A DNA stretch of 19,741 nucleotides. It comes from SHZI01 sp032122615. Its GTDB lineage: Bacteria; Pseudomonadota; Gammaproteobacteria; Steroidobacterales; GCA-2729495. Location: assembly GCA_032122615.1 (NCBI GenBank), contig JAQBGF010000056.1:1-19741 (forward strand), read 5' to 3'. Made by a program: the position numbers and the translations under genes. Positions 1 to 8,050 of the stretch are shown here, piece after piece. The notes beneath the pieces were generated by a model that did no database searches, was not told the DNA's origin, and worked only from the letters and a program-made list of their open reading frames with translations. Every line of letters starts with the position of its first letter. Positions within the stretch are counted from its first letter, which is position 1.

Positions 1-258
1 AATCGGGAAGGTGCCGCTACCGCGGACGCGGCGAATCAGTCCCTCCCGCTCTATTTCTGCGAGCGCGTGACGAATGGTCACGCGCGACAGGCCAAACTCC
101 TGCATCAGGTCCTGCTCCGTGGGCAAAGGGCGTTCGGGCAGGTAGAACCCCTCGCGCAGGCGCTGGCTCAGGACAAGGTAAACTTGATGGTAGCGTGGCA
201 CCGCGCCGAATCCGTCGTCAATGGTCCGCTTTTTTCGTCCGCGCTTCTTTGCTGCCAT
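1..258 (-). CDS. GntR-family transcriptional regulator, N-terminal part (cut by window edge)
   Basis: Only the first 86 codons are in the window; the reading frame is open at base 1, so the ligand-binding domain lies outside. After a very basic N-terminus (KKRGRKKR, residues 4-11) comes a GntR winged helix-turn-helix: PRYHQVYLVLSQRL near 21-34, LPTEQDLMQEFGLSRVTIRHA near 44-64 and a wing ending RRVRGSGTFP. This pattern is typical of the HutC/FadR type of GntR repressors, which sense a metabolite and leave DNA on binding it. ATG at 258 is preceded by an AGGA about ten bases upstream. The gene is divergent from the hydrolase operon, and the shared gap holds a copy of a palindrome repeated twice more in the window, so autoregulation and control of the locus are likely (inference). 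The basic tail resembles a degenerate AT-hook and the putative operator is AT-rich. Family assignment is firm; the effector is unknown. Confidence 0.9.
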   Translation of the reverse strand, partial: MAAKKRGRKKRTIDDGFGAVPRYHQVYLVLSQRLREGFYLPERPLPTEQDLMQEFGLSRVTIRHALAEIEREGLIRRVRGSGTFPI

Positions 259-285
259 GTGCCAAATCCTAACCGATACTGGCAC
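259..285. repeat. Short inverted repeat in the GntR leader
   Basis: GTGCCA (259-264) and TGGCAC (280-285) are perfect 6-bp arms separated by 15 bases, lying immediately 5' of the GntR start codon. They could form a leader hairpin or be a weak protein site. Short arms make chance occurrence quite possible. Confidence 0.25.
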
Positions 286-313
286 CTGCTTCAGGCACCC
301 GTTTACCAGCATT

Positions 314-329
314 GTCTTATTATTAATAC
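314..329. promoter_or_regulatory. Candidate GntR operator, copy 1 (GntR/hydrolase intergenic)
   Basis: GTCTTA-TTAT-TAATAC, an inverted repeat with 6-bp arms and one mismatch. The same 16-bp architecture recurs at 10584-10599 and 15900-15915. It overlaps a plausible promoter for the hydrolase operon (TTGTCT at 312-317, 17-base spacer, TACGGT at 335-340) and lies upstream of the divergent GntR gene. A repressor bound here would block the hydrolase promoter and probably the regulator's own. The repeat is seen directly; its role as operator is inference. Confidence 0.6.
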
Positions 330-351
330 TTTGCTACGGTTCCGCTCCGCG

Positions 352-371
352 GTGACCAGGCGGCTGGTCAC
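352..371. promoter_or_regulatory. Perfect 8-bp inverted repeat in the hydrolase leader
   Basis: GTGACCAG (352-359) and CTGGTCAC (364-371) are perfect complements separated by four bases. The repeat lies downstream of the predicted hydrolase promoter and 20 bases before its start codon. It differs in sequence from the AT-rich operator candidate, so it may bind another regulator, act as a second repressor site, or form a hairpin in the 5' UTR that affects translation. Confidence 0.45.
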
Positions 372-391
372 GCGTTCAGCGCGTCAGGACA

Positions 392-1264
392 ATGCCAATG
401 ACCCAGCCCGAGAAAGTCAGTTACCGCTTCATTCCTGCCTCTGACGGTGTGCCCCTTTGCGTAGGCGAGTCGGGCAATCCAGCGGGTCCCCCGATCCTGT
501 TCCTGCCGGGGTTTTCCCAGAGCCAGGCGGTTTTCACCCTCCAGTTCAATTCCGGGCTGGCGCGGGATTATCGCCTGATTGGGCTCGATTTTCGCGGTCA
601 TGGGAGTTCCGGCAAGCCCTGGGACGAATCAGCCTACAAAGATTCACGGATATGGGGGGGCGATATTGATGCCGTGCTCCGCGAGCTCGGCGCTGAAAGG
701 CCGGTGGTCGTGGCCTGGTCCTTCGGCGGGTACGTAACGATGGACTATGTCCGTCACTTTTCCGCCGCCGGCCTGGCCGGCATCGTGTTCGTAAGTTCAC
801 ACGCAGGCCTGGGTCAGGGCCTGCCACGGACAGCCCAGCAGGAAGCGGGGCGACAGGCGCAGGTGCAAATGCTTCTGCAATCGCCGCCCGACCTGCGGGC
901 CGGGATCGCCTACGGCCACGATTTCGTCCGGCAGATGACCACCAAGCCGCTATCGCCAGAGATGTACGAAATCATGCTGGTCAGCCACATGCAACTACCG
1001 GCTTACGCCCGCCGGGCGATGGCCACAAGGGGCCTCGAGAATGCCGATCTGCTGGATCAGCTTCGTTTGCCGGTGCGCTTCCTGATCGGCCAGACTGATT
1101 CCAGTCCGTATATTTCGGAGCCTCTGATTCGCGGTCTCTCGGAGAAGGTGCCGTCCGGGTCGCTGACAATCATGCCCGACGCGGGGCACGCAGTTTTCGT
1201 GGATGCACCGGACGAATTCAATGCCGAGCTGGGACGCTTCATGGCGTCGTTGCCGGGCCGCTAG
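392..1264 (+). CDS. Alpha/beta-fold hydrolase
   Basis: A 290-residue cytoplasmic alpha/beta hydrolase of normal length. The oxyanion-hole strand is ILFLPGF (35-41), followed by GLDFRGHGSSGKP (64-76). The nucleophile elbow is AWSFGG with Ser110. The acid is most likely Asp236 in LIGQTDSS and the base His266 in DAGHAVFVDAP. The family covers esterases, lactonases, epoxide hydrolases and C-C hydrolases acting on ring-cleavage or Baeyer-Villiger products; motifs do not decide among these. It is the first gene of a plus-strand operon with a luciferase-like oxidoreductase 72 bases downstream and an SDR after that, so hydrolysis of an oxygenated intermediate is plausible. ATG 392 is used, but a second ATG two codons on (398) is equally possible, as the ribosome site is weak. 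Predicted promoter and operator are at 312-340. Confidence 0.9.
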   Translation: MPMTQPEKVSYRFIPASDGVPLCVGESGNPAGPPILFLPGFSQSQAVFTLQFNSGLARDYRLIGLDFRGHGSSGKPWDESAYKDSRIWGGDIDAVLRELGAERPVVVAWSFGGYVTMDYVRHFSAAGLAGIVFVSSHAGLGQGLPRTAQQEAGRQAQVQMLLQSPPDLRAGIAYGHDFVRQMTTKPLSPEMYEIMLVSHMQLPAYARRAMATRGLENADLLDQLRLPVRFLIGQTDSSPYISEPLIRGLSEKVPSGSLTIMPDAGHAVFVDAPDEFNAELGRFMASLPGR

Positions 1265-1336
1265 TTGAAGTAAACCACGCAGTTTGGTGCCGCCGGCGAT
1301 CCTCGTGGGAGCCGCGGTGAACGAGGAGCAGCGCCT

Positions 1337-2377
1337 ATGACTGAGTTCGGGATCGTAGTAGAGCCATCCCCGGGCTATACCGCGAAGCTCGCCGTGGAGA
1401 TCGAGGCCATGGGCTTCGATATCCTGCTGTGCCCGGACACGCAGAACCTGTGTGGTGACGTCTATGGCCAGCTCAACCTGGCGGCGTCCCGCACCACGCG
1501 GCTGCGCCTTGGCACCGGGGTAACCCACCCCGTTACTCGCGACCCGGCCACCACGGCCGGCGCCTTGGCGAGTCTGCAGGTCGAATCTGAGGGCCGGATG
1601 AGGTGTGGCATAGGCCGCGGTGACTCTTCCGCAGCCCACATTGGCCGGCCCACTGCCACCACAAACCAGCTGCGCACGTACGTCGAACAGGTTCGGGCTT
1701 ACCTGGCCGGCGAGGAGGTGCAGCGGGGGACGACCGCGTCCCGCCTTCGCTGGATCTCGGATGAAGAGTTGCCGACGCCCCTGGCAAACGTCCCCATTGA
1801 TATCGCCTGTACGGGACCGAAGACCATTCGCATGGCCGCCGACGTAGCCGATCGCATCAGTTTCGCCGTTGGGGCGGCCCCGGAACGCATCGCCTGGGCA
1901 CTCGGCATCATGCGGGAGCGGCTCGCGGAGACAGGGCGCGACCCCGCGTCACTCCGCGTTGGCGCCTACGTTAATCTGATCTGCGATGTGGATGAGCAGC
2001 GCGCCATCAACCTTGGCCGGACCATCTCGGGACTGATTGCGCACTTCACGGGCATGAAGGGCGCACCGGTGGATCACCTGCCGCCGAGGCTCAAGGAAAT
2101 GGCGATCCAGATGCAGACGGGTTACGACATGGCCCACCATGCCCAGGAGGAGGGTGGTCACCTGGCTCAGGTGGACGACGGTTTCGTGGACTGGTTCGCC
2201 ATTTGCGGCCCGCCGGCCAAGTGCAGCGACCGGTTGCGCGAGTTGATTGGCCTTGGTCTTGATCATGTCTATGTGCTTGGTGGCTCTCCGGTTGCGCACC
2301 CGCACGGAGAGCGCTGGACTGCCATGGTGAAGCAGAGCCGCATTTTTGCCGAGGCGGTGATGCCGGCATTTCGTTAG
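1337..2377 (+). CDS. LLM-class (luciferase-like) flavin- or F420-dependent oxidoreductase
   Basis: A 346-residue protein with the bacterial-luciferase TIM-barrel pattern: FGIVVEPSP at the N-terminus, the strand LRLGTGVTHPVTRDP (56-70), then GRMRCGIGRGDSSAAHIG (86-103), and TGPKTIRMAADVADR in the second half. The GIGRGDS motif is typical of the subgroup usually annotated as methylene-tetrahydromethanopterin reductase-like or F420-dependent oxidoreductases; real substrates in this group are diverse and include alkanes, terpenes, nitro compounds and sulfonates. The sequence does not show whether FMNH2 or F420H2 is used; the flavin reductase at 13004-13549 could be its FMNH2 source (inference). 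Start ATG has a GAGGAG eight bases upstream. It is the second gene of the plus-strand operon, 62 bases before the SDR. Confidence 0.88.
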   Translation: MTEFGIVVEPSPGYTAKLAVEIEAMGFDILLCPDTQNLCGDVYGQLNLAASRTTRLRLGTGVTHPVTRDPATTAGALASLQVESEGRMRCGIGRGDSSAAHIGRPTATTNQLRTYVEQVRAYLAGEEVQRGTTASRLRWISDEELPTPLANVPIDIACTGPKTIRMAADVADRISFAVGAAPERIAWALGIMRERLAETGRDPASLRVGAYVNLICDVDEQRAINLGRTISGLIAHFTGMKGAPVDHLPPRLKEMAIQMQTGYDMAHHAQEEGGHLAQVDDGFVDWFAICGPPAKCSDRLRELIGLGLDHVYVLGGSPVAHPHGERWTAMVKQSRIFAEAVMPAFR

Positions 2378-2439
2378 TCGGGGATCCCTCATTCGGATAA
2401 TCGGCCAGGAACTGGCCTTTCACTTTAGAAGGTAAGCAC

Positions 2440-3246
2440 GTGAACGTTGTCATTACGGGAAGCACCAAGGGAATTGGTCTCGGCCTGGCCCGGGACTTTC
2501 TCAAGCGGAATCACAATGTGATGATTTCGAGTCGGGGCGAGGACGCCGTCAAGGCCGCACTGGCGACGCTGGCTGGGTGTGGCTCCGGTAAGGCAGCAGG
2601 CTGTGCCGCCGATATCTCGAATCCGGCCGACGCCAGACAACTGTGGGACCGCGCCATCGCAGCCTTTGGCAGTGTGGACATCTGGATCAACAATGCCGGG
2701 GTTACTAATCGCAAGGCACCCTTTGTAGAACTGGCTGATGAGCAGATTGCCACTGTCATCGCGACCAATATCAATGGCGTGATGAATGGCTGCAAGGTTG
2801 CCATCACGGGAATGCTGGCCCAGGGCCATGGAACCATTTTCAACATGGAGGGTTTCGGCAGCGACGGGCTGACCGGTCCCGGCATGTCCGTGTACGGCAC
2901 AACGAAGTGCGCGGTGCGCTACTTCACCAAGGCGCTCATCAAGGATTGCAAGGACACCCCGTTGGTGATCGGCCTGATGAGCCCGGGAGTCGTCGTGACG
3001 GACCTGCTGGTCCGCGACCTCTACCAGGTAGGTTCTTCAGAATTCGAGAAACGGCGCCGCTTCATGAACATCTTTGCCGATCACGTCGAGACGGTGACGC
3101 CATTTCTCGTGGAGGGCGCCCTGGCCGCGCGCAAGACCGGTGTTGCGGTTCGCTGGATGTCGCCGGCACAGGCGTTGCCACGTCTTGTGAAGAGCCTGTT
3201 CGTCAAGCGCGATCTGTTCGGCGACGGTAACGCAACCCGGGCCTGA
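2440..3246 (+). CDS. SDR oxidoreductase resembling NYC1/NOL chlorophyll b reductase
   Basis: A 268-residue short-chain dehydrogenase with cofactor motif TGSTKGIG (6-13), NNAG (84-87) and the catalytic pair Tyr152/Lys156 in VYGTTK. The usual Ser 13 residues before Tyr is Phe139, with Ser141 nearby inside NMEGFGSDG. The stretch around FNMEGFGSDG, YGTTKCAVRYF, SPGVVVTDLL and RRFMNIFADHVETV resembles the plant NYC1/NOL branch of SDRs, which reduce the 7-formyl group of chlorophyll b. That similarity is from memory, without alignment software, and does not imply the same substrate. GTG at 2440 is the start, supported by AGAAGG seven bases upstream. Last gene of the plus operon; its end faces the MFS gene 36 bases away. 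Confidence 0.87.
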   Translation: MNVVITGSTKGIGLGLARDFLKRNHNVMISSRGEDAVKAALATLAGCGSGKAAGCAADISNPADARQLWDRAIAAFGSVDIWINNAGVTNRKAPFVELADEQIATVIATNINGVMNGCKVAITGMLAQGHGTIFNMEGFGSDGLTGPGMSVYGTTKCAVRYFTKALIKDCKDTPLVIGLMSPGVVVTDLLVRDLYQVGSSEFEKRRRFMNIFADHVETVTPFLVEGALAARKTGVAVRWMSPAQALPRLVKSLFVKRDLFGDGNATRA

Positions 3247-3257
3247 TCCCGGAGCGG

Positions 3258-3269
3258 GCCCGGCCGGGC
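3258..3269. terminator. GC-rich palindrome between convergent genes, possible terminator
   Basis: GCCCGGCCGGGC is a perfect 12-base palindrome in the 36-base gap between two convergently transcribed genes. Its position suits a bidirectional terminator, but there is no T-tract on either side and almost no loop, so intrinsic termination is doubtful. Confidence 0.25.
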
Positions 3270-3282
3270 AGCGCCGTGATTC

Positions 3283-4599
3283 TCACACCGCCGTGGGATT
3301 CCGCGCGGACGGTGCCCACAGCCTGACCGCGATAGCCAGGCACAGCACAACGGCATTGGCCACACCCATGACCAGGAAAGGCGCGCCTGGCCGCCAGACG
3401 TCGAACAGCCAGCCGCCGCTCTTGGTGGCCAGCAGGATGCCCACGGCAGCGAACAACGAGAACACGCCGGAAACCGCGCCCATGGAATCCTTCGGTGTTT
3501 CGCTTCCCATCAGGGCCGTGGCAGTAAGGATCACGCCCGCCTGGCCCATGCCGAGCAGTGCGGTCGCCATGTAGGCCTCAATGCCGGTCAGTTCGCTGAG
3601 GGAACCAGTCCACAGGTAGCCCGCGGCAGCGACGGCAGTGCCTAAAGCGAGGCCAGTAGCACGATCGATCCGGTCGGTGACCGCACCTAAGATCGGCATG
3701 AAGACCAGTGCCGCCACCTGAATCACACCAAACAGCTTGCCGGCCTGCACCAGCGCATCCACCGTGCTGAGTCCGGCACTAAGGCTGGCCTGGGTTACCC
3801 ACAGTGACAGGAAGATGGTCACGATCGCGAGATCGGCACGGCCGACCACCGCGCCGGCGTAGGACAGGCCTATGCGCGGATTCTCGCGGGCTACGGCGAA
3901 TCCGGCGCGCAGCTGGGTGAGGACGGCCGGCTTCCGGGCCAGCGCCACGGTCCGCTCCCTCAGGCCGAATCTGAGCAGCGCCGCTCCGGCGAGCGCGATC
4001 ACTGCCACCACGGCGAACGCCAGGCGGCCGGCTTCAACCGGATTGAACCCGGCCGCCGTCAAGCGCCGCGGCAGCGGCGCCAGTGCGGCGATCAGCACGG
4101 CAAATCCAACGATACTCAGGATGCCGATGACTGCGGTGAAAGCACCCCTGGATCTCTCCGCCGGATAGTCGGCCTGCACGGCAACAAACATGGCGCCAAT
4201 GGCGGCGGCACCAATGGCGTAGACGACACGCACGGCGTAGAGCTGCTCAACGCTGGTGGCCCACGGATACAGCACGTAGCTGACGCCGATCACCAGGAAA
4301 CCGATAACGAACACGAACCGGTGCCCGGCCCGGTCTGACCAGGCGCCGATAAATCCTGACATCAGTATGAGCAATACTTCGGTCCAGAAGGCGAGATTGC
4401 CGCTGACCGTGCCCTGGATGTCCTGGGGCAGATGCAAATGCTCGTTCAGTATGTACGGCTGGGCAAAGCTGAGGTAGGCACTGACAATCGACGTCAGAAT
4501 GCTGCCGAAGAACAGTGTCAGCGCGTTGGTGCGGCTCACCCCGGGGGCCAGGAAGATGGGACCCAGGCGCGCCGTAATCGGGGAGGCGTTGTCAGCCAT
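3283..4599 (-). CDS. MFS transporter
   Basis: A 438-residue major facilitator protein with about twelve hydrophobic segments spread over its length. Motif A of the loop between helices 2 and 3 is present as GAWSDRAGHR (85-94), and a second D-R-x-D-R loop follows helix 8 (AVTDRIDR). It sits in the inner membrane and probably moves a small organic substrate by proton symport or exports a product. The frame is open far upstream, but that part is out-of-frame sequence of the SDR gene; ATG 4599 is preferred because AGGTAA lies just upstream and the residues that follow match an MFS N-terminus. It is the last gene of a six-gene minus-strand operon. With the TonB-dependent receptor it forms a likely two-membrane uptake route (inference). 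Confidence 0.9.
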   Translation of the reverse strand: MADNASPITARLGPIFLAPGVSRTNALTLFFGSILTSIVSAYLSFAQPYILNEHLHLPQDIQGTVSGNLAFWTEVLLILMSGFIGAWSDRAGHRFVFVIGFLVIGVSYVLYPWATSVEQLYAVRVVYAIGAAAIGAMFVAVQADYPAERSRGAFTAVIGILSIVGFAVLIAALAPLPRRLTAAGFNPVEAGRLAFAVVAVIALAGAALLRFGLRERTVALARKPAVLTQLRAGFAVARENPRIGLSYAGAVVGRADLAIVTIFLSLWVTQASLSAGLSTVDALVQAGKLFGVIQVAALVFMPILGAVTDRIDRATGLALGTAVAAAGYLWTGSLSELTGIEAYMATALLGMGQAGVILTATALMGSETPKDSMGAVSGVFSLFAAVGILLATKSGGWLFDVWRPGAPFLVMGVANAVVLCLAIAVRLWAPSARNPTAV

Positions 4600-4658
4600 T
4601 CGTATTACCTCGGTGTTCGCGGGGATCGGTTCGGGTCTGCCGCGCAGTCGTTGACCGG

Positions 4659-5459
4659 TCAGGGCTGGAAGAGCCCCCCGTTGACGTGTAAGACCTGCCC
4701 GGTCATGTACCGGGAGCCGGGCCCCAACAGGAACAGGATGGGGCCCACCACGTCCTCGGCTTCGGCAACGCGCTGGAGCGGAAGAGTACGGCCGTAGGCA
4801 TCGAGATCGAGCAGGGGCGCGCTGCTGCCCTGGCTCTGGCGGCCGGTGCCACCGGTGATAAATTCGGTGCGAACAGCACTCGGAGCCACGGCATTCACCC
4901 GGATGGCCGGTGAATGTTCCGCTGCCAGCATGCGAGTTAGCGAGAGAATGCCCGCCTTGGCCGAAGCGTACGGGCCATAGCCGGGCGAGGCCTTTACGGC
5001 CAGGCTCGATGCCACGTGGACAATGGCTGGTGACGAGCCAGCCTGCAGCAGCGGTAGCGCAAACTTCGAACTGAGGAAGGCCGCGTCCAGGTTGCCCTGG
5101 ATGACCTCCCGCCACGTTGCTGGGTCGAGTTCAAGTAGCGGCTTGCGCGGCCCCGAGAATCCGCACAGGTTCACCAGGCCATCGAGCGCCCCCCACGCGG
5201 CACGGATGTCAGTAAAGGCCGATTCCATGTTTGCTGGACTGGTGGCGTCCACGGCCCGAGTCAGGCAGGCCACCGGCGGTGGGTGGGCCGCAATCGAAGC
5301 GGGCAGATCCAGTATGCAGACCGTCATGCCGGCATCCAGCGCCGCCGCCACGAAGGCCCGACCGATTCCACCGCAGCCTCCCACGACGGCCACGCGGAAG
5401 CCTGGCGGCGGCCGCAGGCGCAAAGGGTTATGTTCGCCAGCCTGGGCCAAAGGTTGCAC
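4659..5459 (-). CDS. SDR-family NAD(P)-dependent oxidoreductase (classical type)
   Basis: A 266-residue SDR. The dinucleotide motif is GGCGGIG (27-33), a variant of TGxxxGxG; NNAG is replaced by NLCG (97-100). The catalytic set Ser151, Tyr164 and Lys168 is intact in HVASS and YASAKAG, and the C-terminus MTGQVLHVNGG is that of classical FabG-like SDRs. Alcohol or ketone oxidoreduction of a pathway intermediate is the expected role. GTG 5459 is chosen as start: GAGGG overlaps the stop codon of the TonB receptor gene and is correctly spaced, and only six bases separate the genes, so translation is probably coupled. The 20 residues before the Rossmann motif are longer than usual. The MFS gene follows after 59 bases. 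Confidence 0.9.
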   Translation of the reverse strand: MQPLAQAGEHNPLRLRPPPGFRVAVVGGCGGIGRAFVAAALDAGMTVCILDLPASIAAHPPPVACLTRAVDATSPANMESAFTDIRAAWGALDGLVNLCGFSGPRKPLLELDPATWREVIQGNLDAAFLSSKFALPLLQAGSSPAIVHVASSLAVKASPGYGPYASAKAGILSLTRMLAAEHSPAIRVNAVAPSAVRTEFITGGTGRQSQGSSAPLLDLDAYGRTLPLQRVAEAEDVVGPILFLLGPGSRYMTGQVLHVNGGLFQP

Positions 5460-5465
5460 CGTCCC

Positions 5466-7973
5466 TCAGAAACGGAAACTGGCGCGGATGCCGACGGTGC
5501 GCGGATCGGGCAGGCTGTAGAAGGCCATATTCGTCGTCACGAACGTCGACGGCGGCGGGTTCGATATGAAAGTGAAGGAGTCAAAATCCGGGGCCGTGAA
5601 TCCGGACTTGATCGTGTCGTCGTCAGTGACGTTGTCCACGTAGGCGATCAATTCCCATGACGGGCTCAACAACCCGAGTCTCATGTTGAGCAGCCAGAAC
5701 GAGTCAAAGGCCAGGTCGTTGAACTCTGACTGGTAGCGCTTGCTCTGATAGGTGGACTGGAGACCCGCCAGATAGCTCAGTTCCCCAGCCAGCGGTGCTG
5801 TGTAGGAGGCACCCGCCACGAGTGAACCAGTCGGTGCGCCCTCGAGGCGTTTGCCGGACAGGTCGATGGTGCAGGCAAACTGGGGTACCGCCGGAGGGGG
5901 TACTACAGGAGCCGCGGGCACCACCACGCAGTTCCCGGCCCTTGCGATGTTGGACGCCGAGCGAGTGTCCTGCACGAAGTCGTCGTACTCGGCATCCAGC
6001 AGGGTATAGCCCACATTGAGTGCCAGACCCTCGACAGGCTGCCAGTTCACCTCCAGCTCGAGGCCAAGGACGTGGGCCGAGCCCGCATTGATGGGGCCGA
6101 TGCCGATCGTCCCGTTGGCCAGCTGCACCTGCGTGACAGCCTGCTTGTCCGTGTAGTCCTGGTAGAACACGGCGCCATTCGCCGTCAGAGTCCCGTCAAG
6201 CCAGGTCGACTTGGTACCAAGCTCGTAGGCCCACATCTTCTCTGGATCAAATCTGTAGGACTCAGGCTCGAAGCCTGCCGCGCCGCCGGTGATGGTGGAA
6301 ATGCCGCTCGGCTTCACGCCTTCGCCGATCGACGCGTAGAGCATCAGGTCGTCCCGGGCTTGCCACTCCAGGGTCACCTTCGGGACAAAATAGGAGTCAG
6401 TGTCCTTGTCGCTGACAGTGTTTGCCGGAGGTGGCACCGTGACCCCGGACCCGAGGAGGGAGAACGGGTCAATGATAGCCGCTGAATCCGGGCCCGAGAC
6501 CTTCAGGTCTTCGTTCACGTAGCGGCCCTCGAGCGTGAACTTCCAGTCCTGTGTAAACCGCCACTCCACCAACCCGTAGAGGGACCAGTGTTCCGTGTCC
6601 CGGCTCCAGTCACGCGCGTAGGCGGGCTCGGTCGTGCCGATGGCTGCCACAAACGATTCGCAGGTGAGATTCGGGAGGACAAAGCACGAAAGGGAATAGT
6701 CCTGGACGTCCGCTTTCTCCAACCAGTACAGGGCGCCGGCCGTCCAGGACAGCGGCCCGTCCCCGGCCCAGCTATAGCGCAGTTCCTGGCTGAAGAGGTC
6801 CGTGGACTGGTCAATGTTGATTTCAGCGTAGTTGTTGGTCGCCGAACCCGGCACGGGCAAGTCCCCGATGCTGCGTTTCCGCTGTCCATCCAGCGCCTGC
6901 GACGTGTCGGCAGTGGCGTAGTGGGTTAGCGAAGTGAACGTTGCGTTGCCCAGGTCAAATTCGGAAATCAGCGACGTCCGGAATACGTTCCGGTCGGTGC
7001 CGTCGTAGTCGACTCCCGTCCGCGGGTTCTCACTCTGTCTCAGCGTGACGCTGTCACCGGCGGGCGCTACACCGAGTGGCACGAGAACCTCGGTAACAGC
7101 AGAGCTGACCACCACGCTGACCGCGGCGGAGGGCATTGGCCGCGTCGTGTTGGGCACCACGGTGGCCTGGGTCGGCGGGTCGAAACTGTCGTCTGAGTAT
7201 TCCACGCGGGCCCGGATCGTCGCGATCTCACCGGGCTGCCAGAGTGCCGTGCCCGCCCAGCCGCTGCCTTCATCGCCGCCGACGGGGCCGCCGGTAACGG
7301 TATTCGTGTAGAAGCCGTCGTCCGACCAGGTGGCGCCGTTCAGGCCGAGGCGCAGCGTGTTGCTGACCGGACCGCTGATGGCCACCGAGCCCTCGTAACG
7401 ACCGTCGCTACCGACTTGTGCGCTGACCCTGCGCGACAACTCCTCGGCAGGTTCCTGCGTTACATAGTTGATGGCGCCAGCAAACGCACTACGCCCGTAA
7501 AGGGCGCTCTGGGGGCCCTTTACGATCTCAACGCGCTTGATGTCGACAAGGCGGGGATTGATCAGCAAGGAGCCGCCCGCGGTGGTGATGCCCTCGCTGG
7601 AAATGTCGATACCGTCTTGCAGGACCGCTGCATTGGGCCGGCCACGGGTTGGCGAGAGCCCGCGAATCACAATTCGCGTGTCCTGTGGAGCGAAGCCCTG
7701 GTCGAGGATGACACCCGTCGTCAGCTGCGCCACGTCGCCGAGGCTGTTGATGCCCAGTTGTTCGATTTGCTCTTCGGAAATTACACTGACGCTGAGCGGC
7801 ACGGCTTGCAGGGATTCTTCCTGCTTTCGGACCGTGACCACGATATCTGCGATTTCTGTCGTCGCCTCCCTGGCGGAAGTGCTCTCCTGCGCAACCACCA
7901 GTCCCGGTGCCACGGTGAGCAGTGCAAGGTGGGCCAGGGCGTGGCCGGAGCGGAGCAGTCCTTGGAAGCGCAT
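5466..7973 (-). CDS. TonB-dependent outer-membrane receptor
   Basis: An 835-residue receptor. Residues 1-28 form a signal peptide ending VVA before QE. A TonB-box-like stretch, DIVVTVRKQ, lies at 43-51. The plug follows, with IRGLSPTRGRPNAAVLQDG (103-121) and RVEIVKGPQSALYGR (147-161). A long beta-barrel ends in terminal Phe (RASFRF), the usual BAM signal. The short TonB box and plug resemble receptors for hydrophobic or aromatic compounds common in oligotrophic proteobacteria rather than enterobactin-type siderophore receptors, but the ligand cannot be told. ATG 7973 is chosen over an in-frame ATG at 8000 because GGGGAAA lies directly before it and it gives a clean signal peptide. It sits between the unknown 119-residue gene (77 bases upstream) and an SDR (6 bases downstream). 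No clear promoter of its own was seen. Confidence 0.93.
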   Translation of the reverse strand: MRFQGLLRSGHALAHLALLTVAPGLVVAQESTSAREATTEIADIVVTVRKQEESLQAVPLSVSVISEEQIEQLGINSLGDVAQLTTGVILDQGFAPQDTRIVIRGLSPTRGRPNAAVLQDGIDISSEGITTAGGSLLINPRLVDIKRVEIVKGPQSALYGRSAFAGAINYVTQEPAEELSRRVSAQVGSDGRYEGSVAISGPVSNTLRLGLNGATWSDDGFYTNTVTGGPVGGDEGSGWAGTALWQPGEIATIRARVEYSDDSFDPPTQATVVPNTTRPMPSAAVSVVVSSAVTEVLVPLGVAPAGDSVTLRQSENPRTGVDYDGTDRNVFRTSLISEFDLGNATFTSLTHYATADTSQALDGQRKRSIGDLPVPGSATNNYAEINIDQSTDLFSQELRYSWAGDGPLSWTAGALYWLEKADVQDYSLSCFVLPNLTCESFVAAIGTTEPAYARDWSRDTEHWSLYGLVEWRFTQDWKFTLEGRYVNEDLKVSGPDSAAIIDPFSLLGSGVTVPPPANTVSDKDTDSYFVPKVTLEWQARDDLMLYASIGEGVKPSGISTITGGAAGFEPESYRFDPEKMWAYELGTKSTWLDGTLTANGAVFYQDYTDKQAVTQVQLANGTIGIGPINAGSAHVLGLELEVNWQPVEGLALNVGYTLLDAEYDDFVQDTRSASNIARAGNCVVVPAAPVVPPPAVPQFACTIDLSGKRLEGAPTGSLVAGASYTAPLAGELSYLAGLQSTYQSKRYQSEFNDLAFDSFWLLNMRLGLLSPSWELIAYVDNVTDDDTIKSGFTAPDFDSFTFISNPPPSTFVTTNMAFYSLPDPRTVGIRASFRF

Positions 7974-8050
7974 TACATTTCCCCGATTTGCCGAAAGCAT
8001 CGCTGGTCCGGGAAAGACCGCGATGGGTTAATACAGATTGCCTACGATAT

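Noticed and set aside
4602..4607. GTATTA half-site just before the MFS start
   Set aside because: No second half-site, and it overlaps the ribosome binding region inside an operon.
4600..5115. N-terminal extension of the MFS frame to 610 codons
   Set aside because: The extension lies inside the SDR gene in another frame and has no membrane or signal features; ATG 4599 has a good ribosome site.
7974..8000. Earlier ATG for the TonB receptor at 8000
   Set aside because: It adds nine residues before the signal peptide and has no ribosome site; ATG 7973 has GGGGAAA in front.
8029..8034. TAATAC half-site upstream of the TonB receptor as a fourth operator
   Set aside because: The other half of the 16-bp window does not match; a lone 6-mer is expected a few times by chance.
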